From positions 113,321 to 177,320 of the forward strand of contig JAFGII010000051.1 of NCBI GenBank assembly GCA_016929695.1: a stretch of 64,000 bases of DNA, in the 5' to 3' direction. Below the pieces are notes generated by a model. That model saw only the letters and a program-made list of their open reading frames with translations. It did no database searches and had not been told where the DNA came from. This document shows, one piece after another, positions 1 through 8,481 of this stretch. Origin of the DNA: Ignavibacteria bacterium (GTDB lineage Bacteria; Bacteroidota; Ignavibacteria; Tepidaquicellales; Tepidaquicellaceae). How positions within the stretch are numbered: the stretch's first letter is position 1; every line of letters starts with the position of its first letter. A program made the position numbers and the translations under genes.

Positions 1-822
1 TATCAGATTGTAAAAAAAATAACTCGCTACCTGAATGTAAATCAGATTGAAGAATTAAGAGGACTTGACTCTCAGAGAGCAGATATTATTACTGCCGGCG
101 CGATAATTCTCGAACAGATATTTCTCGAACTCGATGTAAACAGGATAACTGTTTCGAACTATGCGTTAAGAGAAGGCATAATTCTCGATACTATTGATAA
201 AATATCGGGACATCGGAATCTCGGAGCAATTACAGATATTAGATATAAAAGTGTTCTGAGTCTTGCAGAACAATGCGATTTCGACAGGAAGCATTCCGAA
301 CAAACATTAAAATTATCAGTGAAAATATTTGATTTTTTACTAAAGTACTATCCCGACTTTGAATTATCAATAATTGACAAGGAATATCTTGAAGCAGCAA
401 GTCTGCTGCACGATATCGGGCACAGCATATCGCACTCACAGCATCACCGCCATTCATATTACTTAATCTGCAACAGCGACTTGCTAGGATTCAACAACGA
501 AGAACTCGAAGTGATAGCAAATATTGCAAGGTATCACAGGAAATCCCACCCAAAACTGAAACACGATAATTTTGAGAAACTTAATGCTATTAACAAAGAT
601 AAAGTACGTAAACTTTCGGGAATATTAAGAGTTTCAGACGGTCTGGACAGAGGTCACAGTTCTGCGGTTGCCGATATTGAAATGGAAAAAAGCGGGAATG
701 AAATTAATTTATTTTTAAAATCAAACAACTCCGCAGATTTAACCCTTGAAATCTGGGGAGCAAATATGAGGAAAGAATTATTTGAAGAGTCATTTAATTT
801 AAAATTAAATATACTGGGATGA
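1..822 (+). CDS. Exopolyphosphatase / pppGpp phosphatase (Ppx/GppA family), C-terminal part
   Basis: The frame is open from the left edge to the TGA at 820-822, so the N-terminal ATPase-like half is outside the window. The visible 273 residues start in the second Ppx/GppA subdomain: a block reading about LRGLDSQRADIITAGAIIL and then VSNYALREGII is the family signature for the end of the phosphatase domain. It is followed by an HD-type helical domain (LHDIGHSISHSQHH, then YHRKSHPK). The family hydrolyses polyphosphate or pppGpp in the cytoplasm; the two activities cannot be told apart from this half. The stop overlaps the ATG of bshA by 4 bp (ATGA), implying translational coupling. An internal ATG at 319 is not the real start because homology extends upstream of it. 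Confidence 0.9.
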   Translation, partial: YQIVKKITRYLNVNQIEELRGLDSQRADIITAGAIILEQIFLELDVNRITVSNYALREGIILDTIDKISGHRNLGAITDIRYKSVLSLAEQCDFDRKHSEQTLKLSVKIFDFLLKYYPDFELSIIDKEYLEAASLLHDIGHSISHSQHHRHSYYLICNSDLLGFNNEELEVIANIARYHRKSHPKLKHDNFEKLNAINKDKVRKLSGILRVSDGLDRGHSSAVADIEMEKSGNEINLFLKSNNSADLTLEIWGANMRKELFEESFNLKLNILG

Positions 823-1961
823 AAATAGCAATAGTATGTTATCCGACTTACGGCGGCAGCGGGGTTGTGGCAACGGAACTGGGAAAGTTTCTGGCACTCC
901 GCGGTCATGAAGTTCATTTTGTATCTTATGCAATTCCGTCGAGACTATCGGTTTTTATTGATAATGTATTCTATCACGAAGTGGAAATGTACAATTATCC
1001 GTTGTTCGAATTTCCTCTTTATTCGATTGCACTCGCAAGTAAACTTGTAGAGGTTGTCAAATTCAACGAAATAGATTTAATTCACGCTCATTATGCAATC
1101 CCTCACGCTACAAGTGCATATCTCTCACGTGAAATTATTAAATCAGAACTGGACTGCAAGAAAAATATAAAAGTAGTTACTACTTTACACGGAACTGACA
1201 TAACACTTGTTGGACTTGAGCCGTCTTTTCTGAACACAATGAAATTCAGTATAGAGCAATCAGATGGTGTTACAGCTGTATCAAATTTTCTGAAAGATAA
1301 GACAAAATCTTCATATAATATAAGAAATGAAATTGAAGTTATACCGAATTTCATAGACACAAATAAATACAGCCGCTCCGAATCGGAGGAACTCAATAAC
1401 GTTAAAAAACATATTGCGCCATCGGAGGAAAAAATCGTAACCCACACTTCAAACTTCAGACCTTTAAAGCGTGTTCAGGACGTAATAAAGATATTCAAGG
1501 AGATAAAAAAGAAAGTCCCTTCAAAATTAATGTTAATCGGCGACGGACCCGAGAGAAGCGATTGTGAAAGATTGACCAGAGAACTCGGAATTTCTGATGA
1601 TGTAAAATTTATGGGTAAACAGGATTCAATTCCCGACTTATTATCGATTTCTGATCTATTTTTGATACCTTCTCAGTCTGAAAGTTTCGGACTATCGGCA
1701 CTTGAAGCAATGAGCTGTTCCGTTCCCGTAATCAGTTCAAGTATCGGAGGATTACCTGAACTGAACTTGCACGGCAATACCGGATACATAGCGGAAATAG
1801 GAGATATAGACAGAATGGCAAAGTACAGTATAGAAATATTATCAGACGAAAAAAAATATAATATATTCAGCAGAAATGCAAGAAAACGTGCGACGCAGTT
1901 TGATTCGGATAAAATCATAATGCAGTATGAAAATTTTTACGGCAAAGTTCTGTGTGATTGA
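819..1961 (+). CDS. bshA: N-acetyl-alpha-D-glucosaminyl L-malate synthase BshA (bacillithiol synthesis)
   Basis: A GT4 glycosyltransferase of 380 residues that joins UDP-GlcNAc and L-malate in the first step of bacillithiol synthesis. The N-terminus (MKIAIVCYPTYGGSGVVATE, then HEVHFVSYAIPSRL) is highly characteristic of BshA rather than other GT4 enzymes. HAHYAIPHA and LHGTDITLVG follow in the acceptor domain. The C-terminal nucleotide-sugar domain has SNFRPLKRV, the GDGPER loop and the ESFGLSALEAMSCSVPVI donor-binding motif. It overlaps the upstream phosphatase by 4 bp. The other bacillithiol genes (bshB, bshC) are not in the window. Its last codon and stop lie in the first unit of an 8-bp tandem repeat array. 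Confidence 0.95.
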   Translation: MKIAIVCYPTYGGSGVVATELGKFLALRGHEVHFVSYAIPSRLSVFIDNVFYHEVEMYNYPLFEFPLYSIALASKLVEVVKFNEIDLIHAHYAIPHATSAYLSREIIKSELDCKKNIKVVTTLHGTDITLVGLEPSFLNTMKFSIEQSDGVTAVSNFLKDKTKSSYNIRNEIEVIPNFIDTNKYSRSESEELNNVKKHIAPSEEKIVTHTSNFRPLKRVQDVIKIFKEIKKKVPSKLMLIGDGPERSDCERLTRELGISDDVKFMGKQDSIPDLLSISDLFLIPSQSESFGLSALEAMSCSVPVISSSIGGLPELNLHGNTGYIAEIGDIDRMAKYSIEILSDEKKYNIFSRNARKRATQFDSDKIIMQYENFYGKVLCD

Positions 1962-2011
1962 ATGATTGGATGATTGAATGATTAGATGAATAAATGATTG
2001 AATGATTGAAT
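1956..2011. repeat. 8-bp tandem repeat array, consensus GATTGAAT
   Basis: Seven units of exactly 8 bp run from 1956 to 2011: GATTGAAT, GATTGGAT, GATTGAAT, GATTAGAT, GAATAAAT, GATTGAAT, GATTGAAT. The bshA stop codon is inside the first unit. The same unit recurs after rlmD (6713-6768 and 6831-6862) and weakly at 29398-29430. There are no spacers, so it is not a CRISPR. Confidence 0.9.
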
Positions 2012-2060
2012 GTCAGGTTTATTGCACAAAGGATAATGTAAGCCCTAACATGCCTTCTCC

Positions 2061-2172
2061 CTACTGTCTCATGCCTCCTTACTACTTACTACTGATTTCT
2101 GACTACTGATCTCTTTCCCCTGCCTACTGTCTCCTGACTTCTGTCTCCTGTCTCCCGACTCCTACCTCCTCT
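2061..2172. repeat. 7-bp tandem repeat array, consensus about CTCCTGA/CTACTGT
   Basis: Sixteen consecutive heptads can be read from 2061 to 2172, for example CTACTGT, CTCATGC, CTCCTTA, CTACTTA, CTACTGA, and near the end CTCCTGA, CTTCTGT, CTCCTGT, CTCCCGA, CTCCTAC, CTCCTCT. The pyrimidine-rich period is strict although individual units drift. The stop codon and last two Arg codons of the minus-strand ostA-like gene lie in the last units. This resembles the short tandemly repeated repetitive (STRR) heptamers known in cyanobacteria; the family relationship is inference. Confidence 0.85.
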
Positions 2173-3586
2173 CCGGTTTATCCTCCCTCAGCAAAAATCC
2201 CGGCAGTTTTCTTTCAACCACATTTAATTTTTCTTCCGGCGCATATTCTCCTTTCGCGGCACCGGTTACTTTCACTCTGTAAACCTTCTGGTCTTCGTCA
2301 AAATATATCGTCATAAAATCACCGCTGATAATATTCATACCGTTCGCCTTATTATTGTCATAAGCATAGTAAATGCCGTTTGAGTTTGTATCCACCTCTA
2401 CAATGCTTAACTTGTCATCGGCAAAATTCATCGTAATATTGTACCCCTTTATCTGGTCGAATCTGTCTTCAAAAAGCGAGTCGCTTTTCGAAATCAGAAA
2501 TGAATATTGTGAATTCGGAATGTAACTGAGTTTTCTCGCGTAAACTTTATTTATTTTATTTTCTAATATTTCGGCATAAATGGAATCCGCGGTCATCTGC
2601 ATATCTTTCTGCCACACAACCGGTTCAATATTCAGAGTCACAACATCCTTTTCCTCTTCCCTTCCCGTGTAATAATACGCTATACCGCACTTTGAAAGGA
2701 AATCACCCCTGATAATATTAACGCTGTCCTTCGCTATGTAATATTCGGGTTTTTCCCTGTATGCTTCAAGTATATTGCTGTAAATGAATAATGTATCATT
2801 ATCTTCGTCAACCTGAATCAGTCTTGCATTGCCCTTTATTAATGTGAATAATTTATCTTCATAATTTTCCAGATAATCCCCTGCAGCCGTTAAATCCGAT
2901 TTATAATCTTTAATAAGGACATTACCTGATGCTATTGATTTTTTTTCGTTAGCATAATCCGTTAAAGTATCCGAAACAATAACCGAAGAGTCCTTTTCAA
3001 TACTGACCTTCTCTCTCGCATAAGATTTCCCCTGTTTCCTGTAATAATCCAGATATTCCGCTTTAATTACCGATGAATCCGTTTTTACAACTACATTTCC
3101 TTTGCAGAATGAATCCTCGGTATTTCTGAAATAGGTTAATTCCTTTGCCGTAATTCTGTATTCAGGATTTATTATAATGACATCTCCTGTAAATACTGCC
3201 TTTGCTTCATTGAACATATATATACCATCGTCTGCTCTTAAAGTAGCATTCGGGTCTTTGAGAGTAACTCCTCCCTGACATATTGCTTTACTGTCATTTC
3301 CGAAATAGGTTGCTCTGTCTGTAAAGAGTGAAATCGTATCCTGATATATTCTGACGTTGCCTCTTAAGACAACTCTGTTCTGGTCAATATATTGCGTAGC
3401 CGAATTGCAATAGACTGTAACTCTGCCGTGGACAAAATGAACATTTCCCGTTGCCTCCCTGATATTTTCCTCGCCTTCGGTTTTACCGGTCAACTGGTCG
3501 GCATTTTTCAGTTCGATTTTTTCCTGTCCGTACAGAAGCGGAGTAAATATAAAAATTAATAATATTTTTAAAAGTGCTGTCTTCAA
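2162..3586 (-). CDS. OstA/LptA-like LPS transport protein
   Basis: A 474-residue exported protein with signal peptide (MKTALLKILLIFIFTPLLYG) and an array of short beta-strand repeats typical of the OstA/LptA jellyroll family: ATGNVHFVHGRVTVYCNSA, VVLRGNVRIYQDTI, AICQGGVTLKDPNATLRADD, AVFTGDVIIINP, SFCKGNVVVKTDS, SIASGNVLIKD. Family members carry LPS across the periplasm. It is much longer than E. coli LptA (about 185 residues), as is usual for OstA-like proteins of the Bacteroidota group. It lies 3 bp downstream of lptC in the same minus-strand operon. The C-terminus runs into a heptameric repeat array, so its last residues may be variable between strains. Confidence 0.85.
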   Translation of the reverse strand: MKTALLKILLIFIFTPLLYGQEKIELKNADQLTGKTEGEENIREATGNVHFVHGRVTVYCNSATQYIDQNRVVLRGNVRIYQDTISLFTDRATYFGNDSKAICQGGVTLKDPNATLRADDGIYMFNEAKAVFTGDVIIINPEYRITAKELTYFRNTEDSFCKGNVVVKTDSSVIKAEYLDYYRKQGKSYAREKVSIEKDSSVIVSDTLTDYANEKKSIASGNVLIKDYKSDLTAAGDYLENYEDKLFTLIKGNARLIQVDEDNDTLFIYSNILEAYREKPEYYIAKDSVNIIRGDFLSKCGIAYYYTGREEEKDVVTLNIEPVVWQKDMQMTADSIYAEILENKINKVYARKLSYIPNSQYSFLISKSDSLFEDRFDQIKGYNITMNFADDKLSIVEVDTNSNGIYYAYDNNKANGMNIISGDFMTIYFDEDQKVYRVKVTGAAKGEYAPEEKLNVVERKLPGFLLREDKPERR

Positions 3587-3589
3587 ATT

Positions 3590-4117
3590 TTATTTATCTA
3601 ATATTCCCGTAACCTTATAAATTTTATAATTTTTAAGATTCTGGTCTGATTCAAATCCGTAACCTTCGATATCTTCCTTCGGACTTTTTATTTTCACGAA
3701 AGCATCTGATGAAACTTTCTGTAATTTATTATTCCAGTACATTTTTTGCGTATTTACGGTTGTATTATCTTTATTGCTCACTACTATAACGCTGTCATAC
3801 ATCTCGATATCCTTTGACGGTTCAAGCACCTTGCCTCTTTTTCCCGTAAGAGTCGAAACTATCTCTCCGTCCTTATAAAAATCAACAACTGCACCGCTGT
3901 CTATGAGTGTATAATTCAAAGCATTATAGACCGATATATGCCCTGCTTTTAGTATTGCTTTGATTTTACCCGAATCGGAAAAAACAACCGATGAGTTCCA
4001 GCTTTCCTGGTCGGGAATTTCACTCTTGTTGTAATCCGTTTTCGGCGGCTGGAATTTATTTTCACAGGAAAATAAAATTACGGAAAATAAAAATATTATA
4101 AAAAAATTCCTTAACAT
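3590..4117 (-). CDS. lptC: LPS export lipoprotein LptC
   Basis: A 175-residue protein whose N-terminus (MLRNFFIIFLFSVILFSCEN) is a lipoprotein signal with the lipobox cysteine at residue 18. The body has the LptC pattern: WNSSVVFSDSGKIKAILKAG, then VDFYKDGEIVSTLTGKRGKV and KMYWNNKLQKVSSDAFVKI, that is, beta-strands placing a substituent chain outside the cell precursor path. In the Lpt system LptC links the inner-membrane ABC transporter to LptA. In proteobacteria LptC has a transmembrane anchor; the lipid anchor seen here is common in Bacteroidota relatives. Its ATG directly abuts the kdsD stop (TAG-ATG), and the ostA-like gene follows after 3 bp, so all three are co-translated. Confidence 0.85.
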   Translation of the reverse strand: MLRNFFIIFLFSVILFSCENKFQPPKTDYNKSEIPDQESWNSSVVFSDSGKIKAILKAGHISVYNALNYTLIDSGAVVDFYKDGEIVSTLTGKRGKVLEPSKDIEMYDSVIVVSNKDNTTVNTQKMYWNNKLQKVSSDAFVKIKSPKEDIEGYGFESDQNLKNYKIYKVTGILDK

Positions 4118-5095
4118 CTATTTCAGTCCGAGTTCTACTAATGTATGAATGTGTATAATACCGTCAATTTTTTTCTTATCATTGCTGATAATTAACTGAG
4201 TAATCTTATTTGTTTCCATCATTTCGAGTGCTTCCACTGCGAGTGTTGACGAAGGAATCATTTTAGGATTTTTCGACATAACATCCTTAGCCCTTATTTT
4301 TTCCATTGTAAGAGTTTTTTCCAGCATCCTCCTCAAATCTCCGTCCGTGACAATACCGGATATTTTCCCTTTACTTAATACTACTGCACACCCCAGCCTT
4401 TTTGATGAAATTGTGTAGATGACATTTCCCATCTCCTCATTTTCATCCACGACGGGCAAATCTTTTCCTTTCACCATTATATCGTCAACTCTCAGCAGAA
4501 GTTTTCTGCCGAGACTTCCGCCGGGATGAAACTGGGCGAATTCTTCTTTTGTAAATTTCCTTTTCTGAAGTAGTGCCACGGCAAGTGCATCACCCATCAC
4601 AAGTGAAGCAGTTGAAGATGATGTCGGAGCAAGATTATGAGGACAGGCTTCCTCACTTACGGAAATATCAAGAATTATGTCGGACGATTTTGCCAGTACC
4701 GAGCCGGGATTCCCGGTCAATAAAATAATTTTATTTCCGTTTTGTTTGATTAAAGGAATAATTTTTTTAATTTCAGCCGTATCACCGCTTTTCGAAATAA
4801 TAATTACGATATCTTCTTTTTTTATGATTCCGAGGTCGCCGTGAATGCTCTCCGCCGAATGCAGGAACATCGAATATGTACCCGTGGAATTGAAAGTGGA
4901 CGTGATTTTTTGTGCAATTATTCCCGATTTTCCGATTCCGGTTATAATAACTTTTCCTTTGCATTTATAAATCAGATTAACGGCATCGAGAAACGATTTC
5001 TGAAATTTCCTGTTTAAAAATCTTTTCTCGAGGTCGGCAATTGCTTTCTTTTCTTTCCTTACGACGAGTCTGCCGTTTTTAACTGTGTTATCCAT
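4118..5095 (-). CDS. kdsD: D-arabinose-5-phosphate isomerase (KdsD/KpsF/GutQ family)
   Basis: Interconverts ribulose-5-phosphate and arabinose-5-phosphate for KDO and LPS core synthesis. The SIS domain is clear: KGKVIITGIGKSGIIAQKI, HGDLGIIKKEDIVIIISKSG, CPHNLAPTSSSTASLVMGDA, then HPGGSLGRKLLLRV. Two CBS domains follow, with TDGDLRRML in the first. I chose the ATG at 5095 (325 residues) because E. coli KdsD (328 residues) aligns from there; an in-frame ATG at 5158 would add 21 hydrophobic residues with no counterpart. It heads a minus-strand operon kdsD-lptC-ostA, an envelope unit for making and exporting LPS. Confidence 0.92.
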   Translation of the reverse strand: MDNTVKNGRLVVRKEKKAIADLEKRFLNRKFQKSFLDAVNLIYKCKGKVIITGIGKSGIIAQKITSTFNSTGTYSMFLHSAESIHGDLGIIKKEDIVIIISKSGDTAEIKKIIPLIKQNGNKIILLTGNPGSVLAKSSDIILDISVSEEACPHNLAPTSSSTASLVMGDALAVALLQKRKFTKEEFAQFHPGGSLGRKLLLRVDDIMVKGKDLPVVDENEEMGNVIYTISSKRLGCAVVLSKGKISGIVTDGDLRRMLEKTLTMEKIRAKDVMSKNPKMIPSSTLAVEALEMMETNKITQLIISNDKKKIDGIIHIHTLVELGLK

Positions 5096-5296
5096 TATAG
5101 TTTTTAGTTCAATGTACAAATTTCCGAATTTTTTTATTATGAAACTATACAAAAACATACTATCGATATTGAACCATCTACGAGGCGAGTCTCCGACCTG
5201 CTGGATAAATTGATTTTACATTCTGTTTAAACCTCAGAAGAAGAACAATATATTATCGGTATTTTTTATTTCGTTTTATGTGTTTATCTTGTATAT

Positions 5297-6703
5297 ATGA
5301 AAAAAGGCGATGAACTTGATTTAAAAATTCTCTCGCTTAACAGCGAAGGTGCCGGAATTGCTAAAACGGAGGAAGGATTAGTAGTATTTATAAAAAATAC
5401 CCTTCCGGGAGACATAATAAGAACAAAAATTACAAGAAAGAAAAATAATTTTGCGGAAGGCAGTCTAACGGATATTCTGACCGAATCCCCTTTCCGCATA
5501 AAGCCGCAATGCGATATATTCGGCGTATGCGGCGGATGTAAAATCCAGAATTACCAATATGATAAGCAACTGGAATATAAAACTGAAGTTACGCGGGATG
5601 CTTTTAAGAAAATCGGAGGATTCGAAAATATCGAAATTCCGGGAGCAATCGGATGCAAAGAAACATATTTTTACAGGAATAAAATGGAGTTTTCGTTTTC
5701 AGACGATAAATGGTTTATGAGTAAAGATGAAAAAACAAATGACAGGTTCGCACTTGGACTTCACATTCCGAAATTTTATTCCAAGATTATAGATGTTGAA
5801 GACTGTAAACTCCAATCGGAAATTTCCAACGGAATTTTAAATTTTACAAGAGAATTTTTTAAATCAAGAAATGCAAGTATATACAATACGCACACTCATA
5901 CCGGTTACCTGAGATTTCTGGTTATCAGGCAAAGCAGAAATACGGACGATTTAATGGTGAATCTGATTACAAACAGTTATGATAAAAAAATCGCAGGTGA
6001 ATATGCAAAAGAACTGCTTAATAATTTTCCTTCCATTACAACTATTGTGAATTCCACAACAGAAAGAAAAGCACAGGTTGCGTTTTCCGAGAAGGAATAT
6101 GTCCTACACGGTGAAGGATTTATATATGAAATTTTGTCAAATAACGGCAGGCAGTATAAATTTAAAATATCGCCGAATTCATTTTTTCAGACGAACACAT
6201 CGCAGACTGAAATTTTATACAAGACAGGACTTGAGTTTTTACAACCGCGATCTAATGATTCCGTTCTTGATTTATACTGCGGTGCGGGTTCGATATCAAT
6301 ATTTACGTCTAACCTTGTAAAGAAAGTTACCGGAGTGGAAATAATAAAGGATGCCATTGATAATGCAAATGAAAATGCATTAATTAATTATGTTACGAAT
6401 GTTAATTTTATTGAAAGCGATATTAAAGACTTTATAAAACAACTGAATTTGACAAATTGTGAATTTAACAAAGTTATCCTTGACCCCCCGAGAGCGGGAT
6501 TGCATCCGGATATTTGCAGGATTTTATCTGAAACAAACTTTAAAAAAATTTTGTATATAAGTTGTAATCCGGGCACGCAGGCACGGGATTTGCAGATAAT
6601 ATGTTCCAATAATAGATACAGAATCGAGAAAATTCAGCCTGTGGATATGTTTCCGCAGACATATCACGTTGAGAATGTGTGCTCGTTAGTTGGTAGTGGT
6701 TAG
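5297..6703 (+). CDS. rlmD: 23S rRNA (uracil-5-)-methyltransferase RlmD (RumA family)
   Basis: A 468-residue SAM-dependent RNA m5U methyltransferase. Order of parts: TRAM domain (about 1-65, LKILSLNSEGAGIAKTEEG); iron-sulfur cysteines C72, C78 and C81 in QCDIFGVCGGC, with a likely fourth in VEDCKLQ; the catalytic domain with ISPNSFFQTNT, the SAM loop VLDLYCGAGSISI, LDPPRAGLH, and the catalytic cysteine in YISCNPGTQARDL. The family modifies 23S rRNA (RlmD, U1939 in E. coli), but RlmCD-like enzymes modify other uracils, so the exact target is unproven. It stands alone between divergent kdsD and porX; a repeat tract follows its stop closely. Confidence 0.88.
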   Translation: MKKGDELDLKILSLNSEGAGIAKTEEGLVVFIKNTLPGDIIRTKITRKKNNFAEGSLTDILTESPFRIKPQCDIFGVCGGCKIQNYQYDKQLEYKTEVTRDAFKKIGGFENIEIPGAIGCKETYFYRNKMEFSFSDDKWFMSKDEKTNDRFALGLHIPKFYSKIIDVEDCKLQSEISNGILNFTREFFKSRNASIYNTHTHTGYLRFLVIRQSRNTDDLMVNLITNSYDKKIAGEYAKELLNNFPSITTIVNSTTERKAQVAFSEKEYVLHGEGFIYEILSNNGRQYKFKISPNSFFQTNTSQTEILYKTGLEFLQPRSNDSVLDLYCGAGSISIFTSNLVKKVTGVEIIKDAIDNANENALINYVTNVNFIESDIKDFIKQLNLTNCEFNKVILDPPRAGLHPDICRILSETNFKKILYISCNPGTQARDLQIICSNNRYRIEKIQPVDMFPQTYHVENVCSLVGSG

Positions 6704-6712
6704 TTATTGGAT

Positions 6713-6862
6713 GATTGGATTATGGGGTGATTGAATGATTGAGTGATTGAATGATTGGATGATTGGGTATCCCGATTCGTCTGCCGACTCATCGGGATTA
6801 AATTCCGACAATTTGGAATTTAAATTGGGCGATTGGATGATTGAATGATTGGGTAATTGAGT
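6713..6862. repeat. 8-bp repeat tract (GATTGAAT family) interrupted by two hairpins
   Basis: Seven 8-bp units (GATTGGAT, TATGGGGT, GATTGAAT, GATTGAGT, GATTGAAT, GATTGGAT, GATTGGGT) occupy 6713-6768. Two inverted repeats follow: ATCCCGAT at 6769-6776 with ATCGGGAT at 6791-6798, and TAAATTCC at 6799-6806 with GGAATTTA at 6815-6822. Repeat units then resume at 6831-6862. The tract begins 10 bp after the rlmD stop, as the related tract begins at the bshA stop. The CCCGAT/ATCGGG stem is also found in the hairpin array near 57.4 kb. Confidence 0.85.
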
Positions 6863-6912
6863 TATTGGTTAAAAAAAATTATTTTTTAGAAAATTAAAAA
6901 TGGTTTAAAAAA

Positions 6913-8478
6913 ATGAACGGAAAAAACAATATATTATGGGTAGATGATGAAATTGATTTGCTTCGCTCGAATATTATGTTCCTCAAGCAGAAGGGCTACA
7001 ACGTATCCGAAGCGACAAACGGTGAAGATGCACTTAATTTGATAAAGCAGGCAGATTTCGACCTTGTATTTATGGATGAAATGATGCCGGGAATGGGCGG
7101 ATTGCAGACACTTCTTGAAGTGAAAGAAATTAAACCGAATCTTCCGGTTGTTATGGTAACAAAGAACGAAACCGAAACTCTTATGGAAGAAGCAATAGGA
7201 AAAAAAATTACAGATTATCTCATAAAACCGGTTAATCCGAATCAACTTCTTCTCGTCTGCAAGAAAATTCTGGAGTCACAGAGAATAAAAGGAACACAAG
7301 TATCAAAAGATTACATACAGGAATTCAATAATATGTCTATCGCATTAATGAACAATCCCGAATGGGAAGACTGGATTAACATACACCTGAAAATGACAAA
7401 CTGGGAAATAGAACTGGATGAACATCCGGAACTCGGATTAAAGCAGACTTCACACGACCAGAGAAGAGAAATTAACGTAGAATTTTCAAAATATATTGAA
7501 AAAAATTACAGAAATTGGGTAAACTCGGATTCGGGAAGACCGACTCTTTCAAATGAGATAATCGAGAAATACGTATTTCCCGAACTGGAAAATTACAAAT
7601 CGGTATTTTTCTTTGTAGTTGACTGTATGCGGCTCGACCAGTGGTTCGTAATGGAAAAATTTCTTACAAATTATTTCAAAATAAGCCGTGAATATTATTA
7701 TTCAATTCTCCCGACTGCAACGCCTTATTGCCGGAATGCAATTTTTGCAGGGATGTTCCCTTCCGAGATAGAGAAACATTATAAGATTCTCTGGGCAACT
7801 TCCGATGACGATGAAAACACAAAAAACAATTTCGAGAAGGAATTCCTGATAAAACTAACCGAAAGAAAAAGAATAAAGTTAAGAAATGAAATCAGATATA
7901 CGAAAATTATGGATTCGGAATTCAGCAGAGGAATTGAACATAAGATTTTATCATTTGCGAACAATCATCTGAATGCTGTTGTCATTAATTTCGTTGATAT
8001 GATAGCACACTCAAGAAGCGATACAGCCATATTAAAAGAAATAGCACCCGACGAATCGGCATACCGTTCACTCACGGAATCGTGGTTTGAGCATTCTTCA
8101 TTCTTCGGTATGCTCAGACAACTAGCAACGCGAAAAGACGTTAAAATCATACTCACTACCGACCACGGAAGCATCAGGTGTCTGCACGGCGTAAAGGCAC
8201 TCGGAGACAGGGAATCCGCACCAAACCTCCGCTATAAGTACGGGAAAAACGTAAAAGCCGATTCGAGAAATGCAATGTATATAAAAAATCCGCTCGAGTA
8301 TAAATTCCCTCTCAGAAGCGGGATTGAAAATTACATCGTGGCAAAAGAGGACTTCTATTTCGTTTATCCGACGGAGTATCATAAATATTTAAGTTATTAC
8401 AATGACACATTTCAGCACGGCGGAATATCAACCGAAGAAATGATTTTACCTGTTGCAATACTTGAACCAAAAGCATGA
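6913..8478 (+). CDS. porX: T9SS response regulator PorX (receiver + PglZ domain)
   Basis: A 521-residue protein. Residues 1-120 form a CheY-like receiver (ILWVDDEIDLL; acidic D11/D12; phosphoacceptor D55 in VFMDEMMPG; K at KPVNPNQ). The rest is a PglZ/alkaline-phosphatase-fold domain: FFFVVDCMRLDQW, PTATPYCRNAIFAGMFPSEI, NFVDMIAHSR, TTDHGSIRCLHG and FQHGGISTEEMILP. This architecture and length match PorX, which with the kinase PorY controls type IX secretion and T9SS cargo expression; the PglZ domain has nucleotide phosphodiesterase activity in studied PorX. Five T9SS cargo genes are in this window. tsaE starts 3 bp after the stop, so PorX probably heads the operon that runs to hutI. Confidence 0.9.
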   Translation: MNGKNNILWVDDEIDLLRSNIMFLKQKGYNVSEATNGEDALNLIKQADFDLVFMDEMMPGMGGLQTLLEVKEIKPNLPVVMVTKNETETLMEEAIGKKITDYLIKPVNPNQLLLVCKKILESQRIKGTQVSKDYIQEFNNMSIALMNNPEWEDWINIHLKMTNWEIELDEHPELGLKQTSHDQRREINVEFSKYIEKNYRNWVNSDSGRPTLSNEIIEKYVFPELENYKSVFFFVVDCMRLDQWFVMEKFLTNYFKISREYYYSILPTATPYCRNAIFAGMFPSEIEKHYKILWATSDDDENTKNNFEKEFLIKLTERKRIKLRNEIRYTKIMDSEFSRGIEHKILSFANNHLNAVVINFVDMIAHSRSDTAILKEIAPDESAYRSLTESWFEHSSFFGMLRQLATRKDVKIILTTDHGSIRCLHGVKALGDRESAPNLRYKYGKNVKADSRNAMYIKNPLEYKFPLRSGIENYIVAKEDFYFVYPTEYHKYLSYYNDTFQHGGISTEEMILPVAILEPKA

Positions 8479-8481
8479 AAT

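Noticed and set aside
1956..2172. Tandem repeats considered as a CRISPR array
   Set aside because: Units are 7 or 8 bp with no spacers, and there are no cas genes in the window.
5096..5158. Longer start for kdsD
   Set aside because: The extra 21 residues have no match to KdsD proteins, and the ATG at 5095 gives the usual family length.
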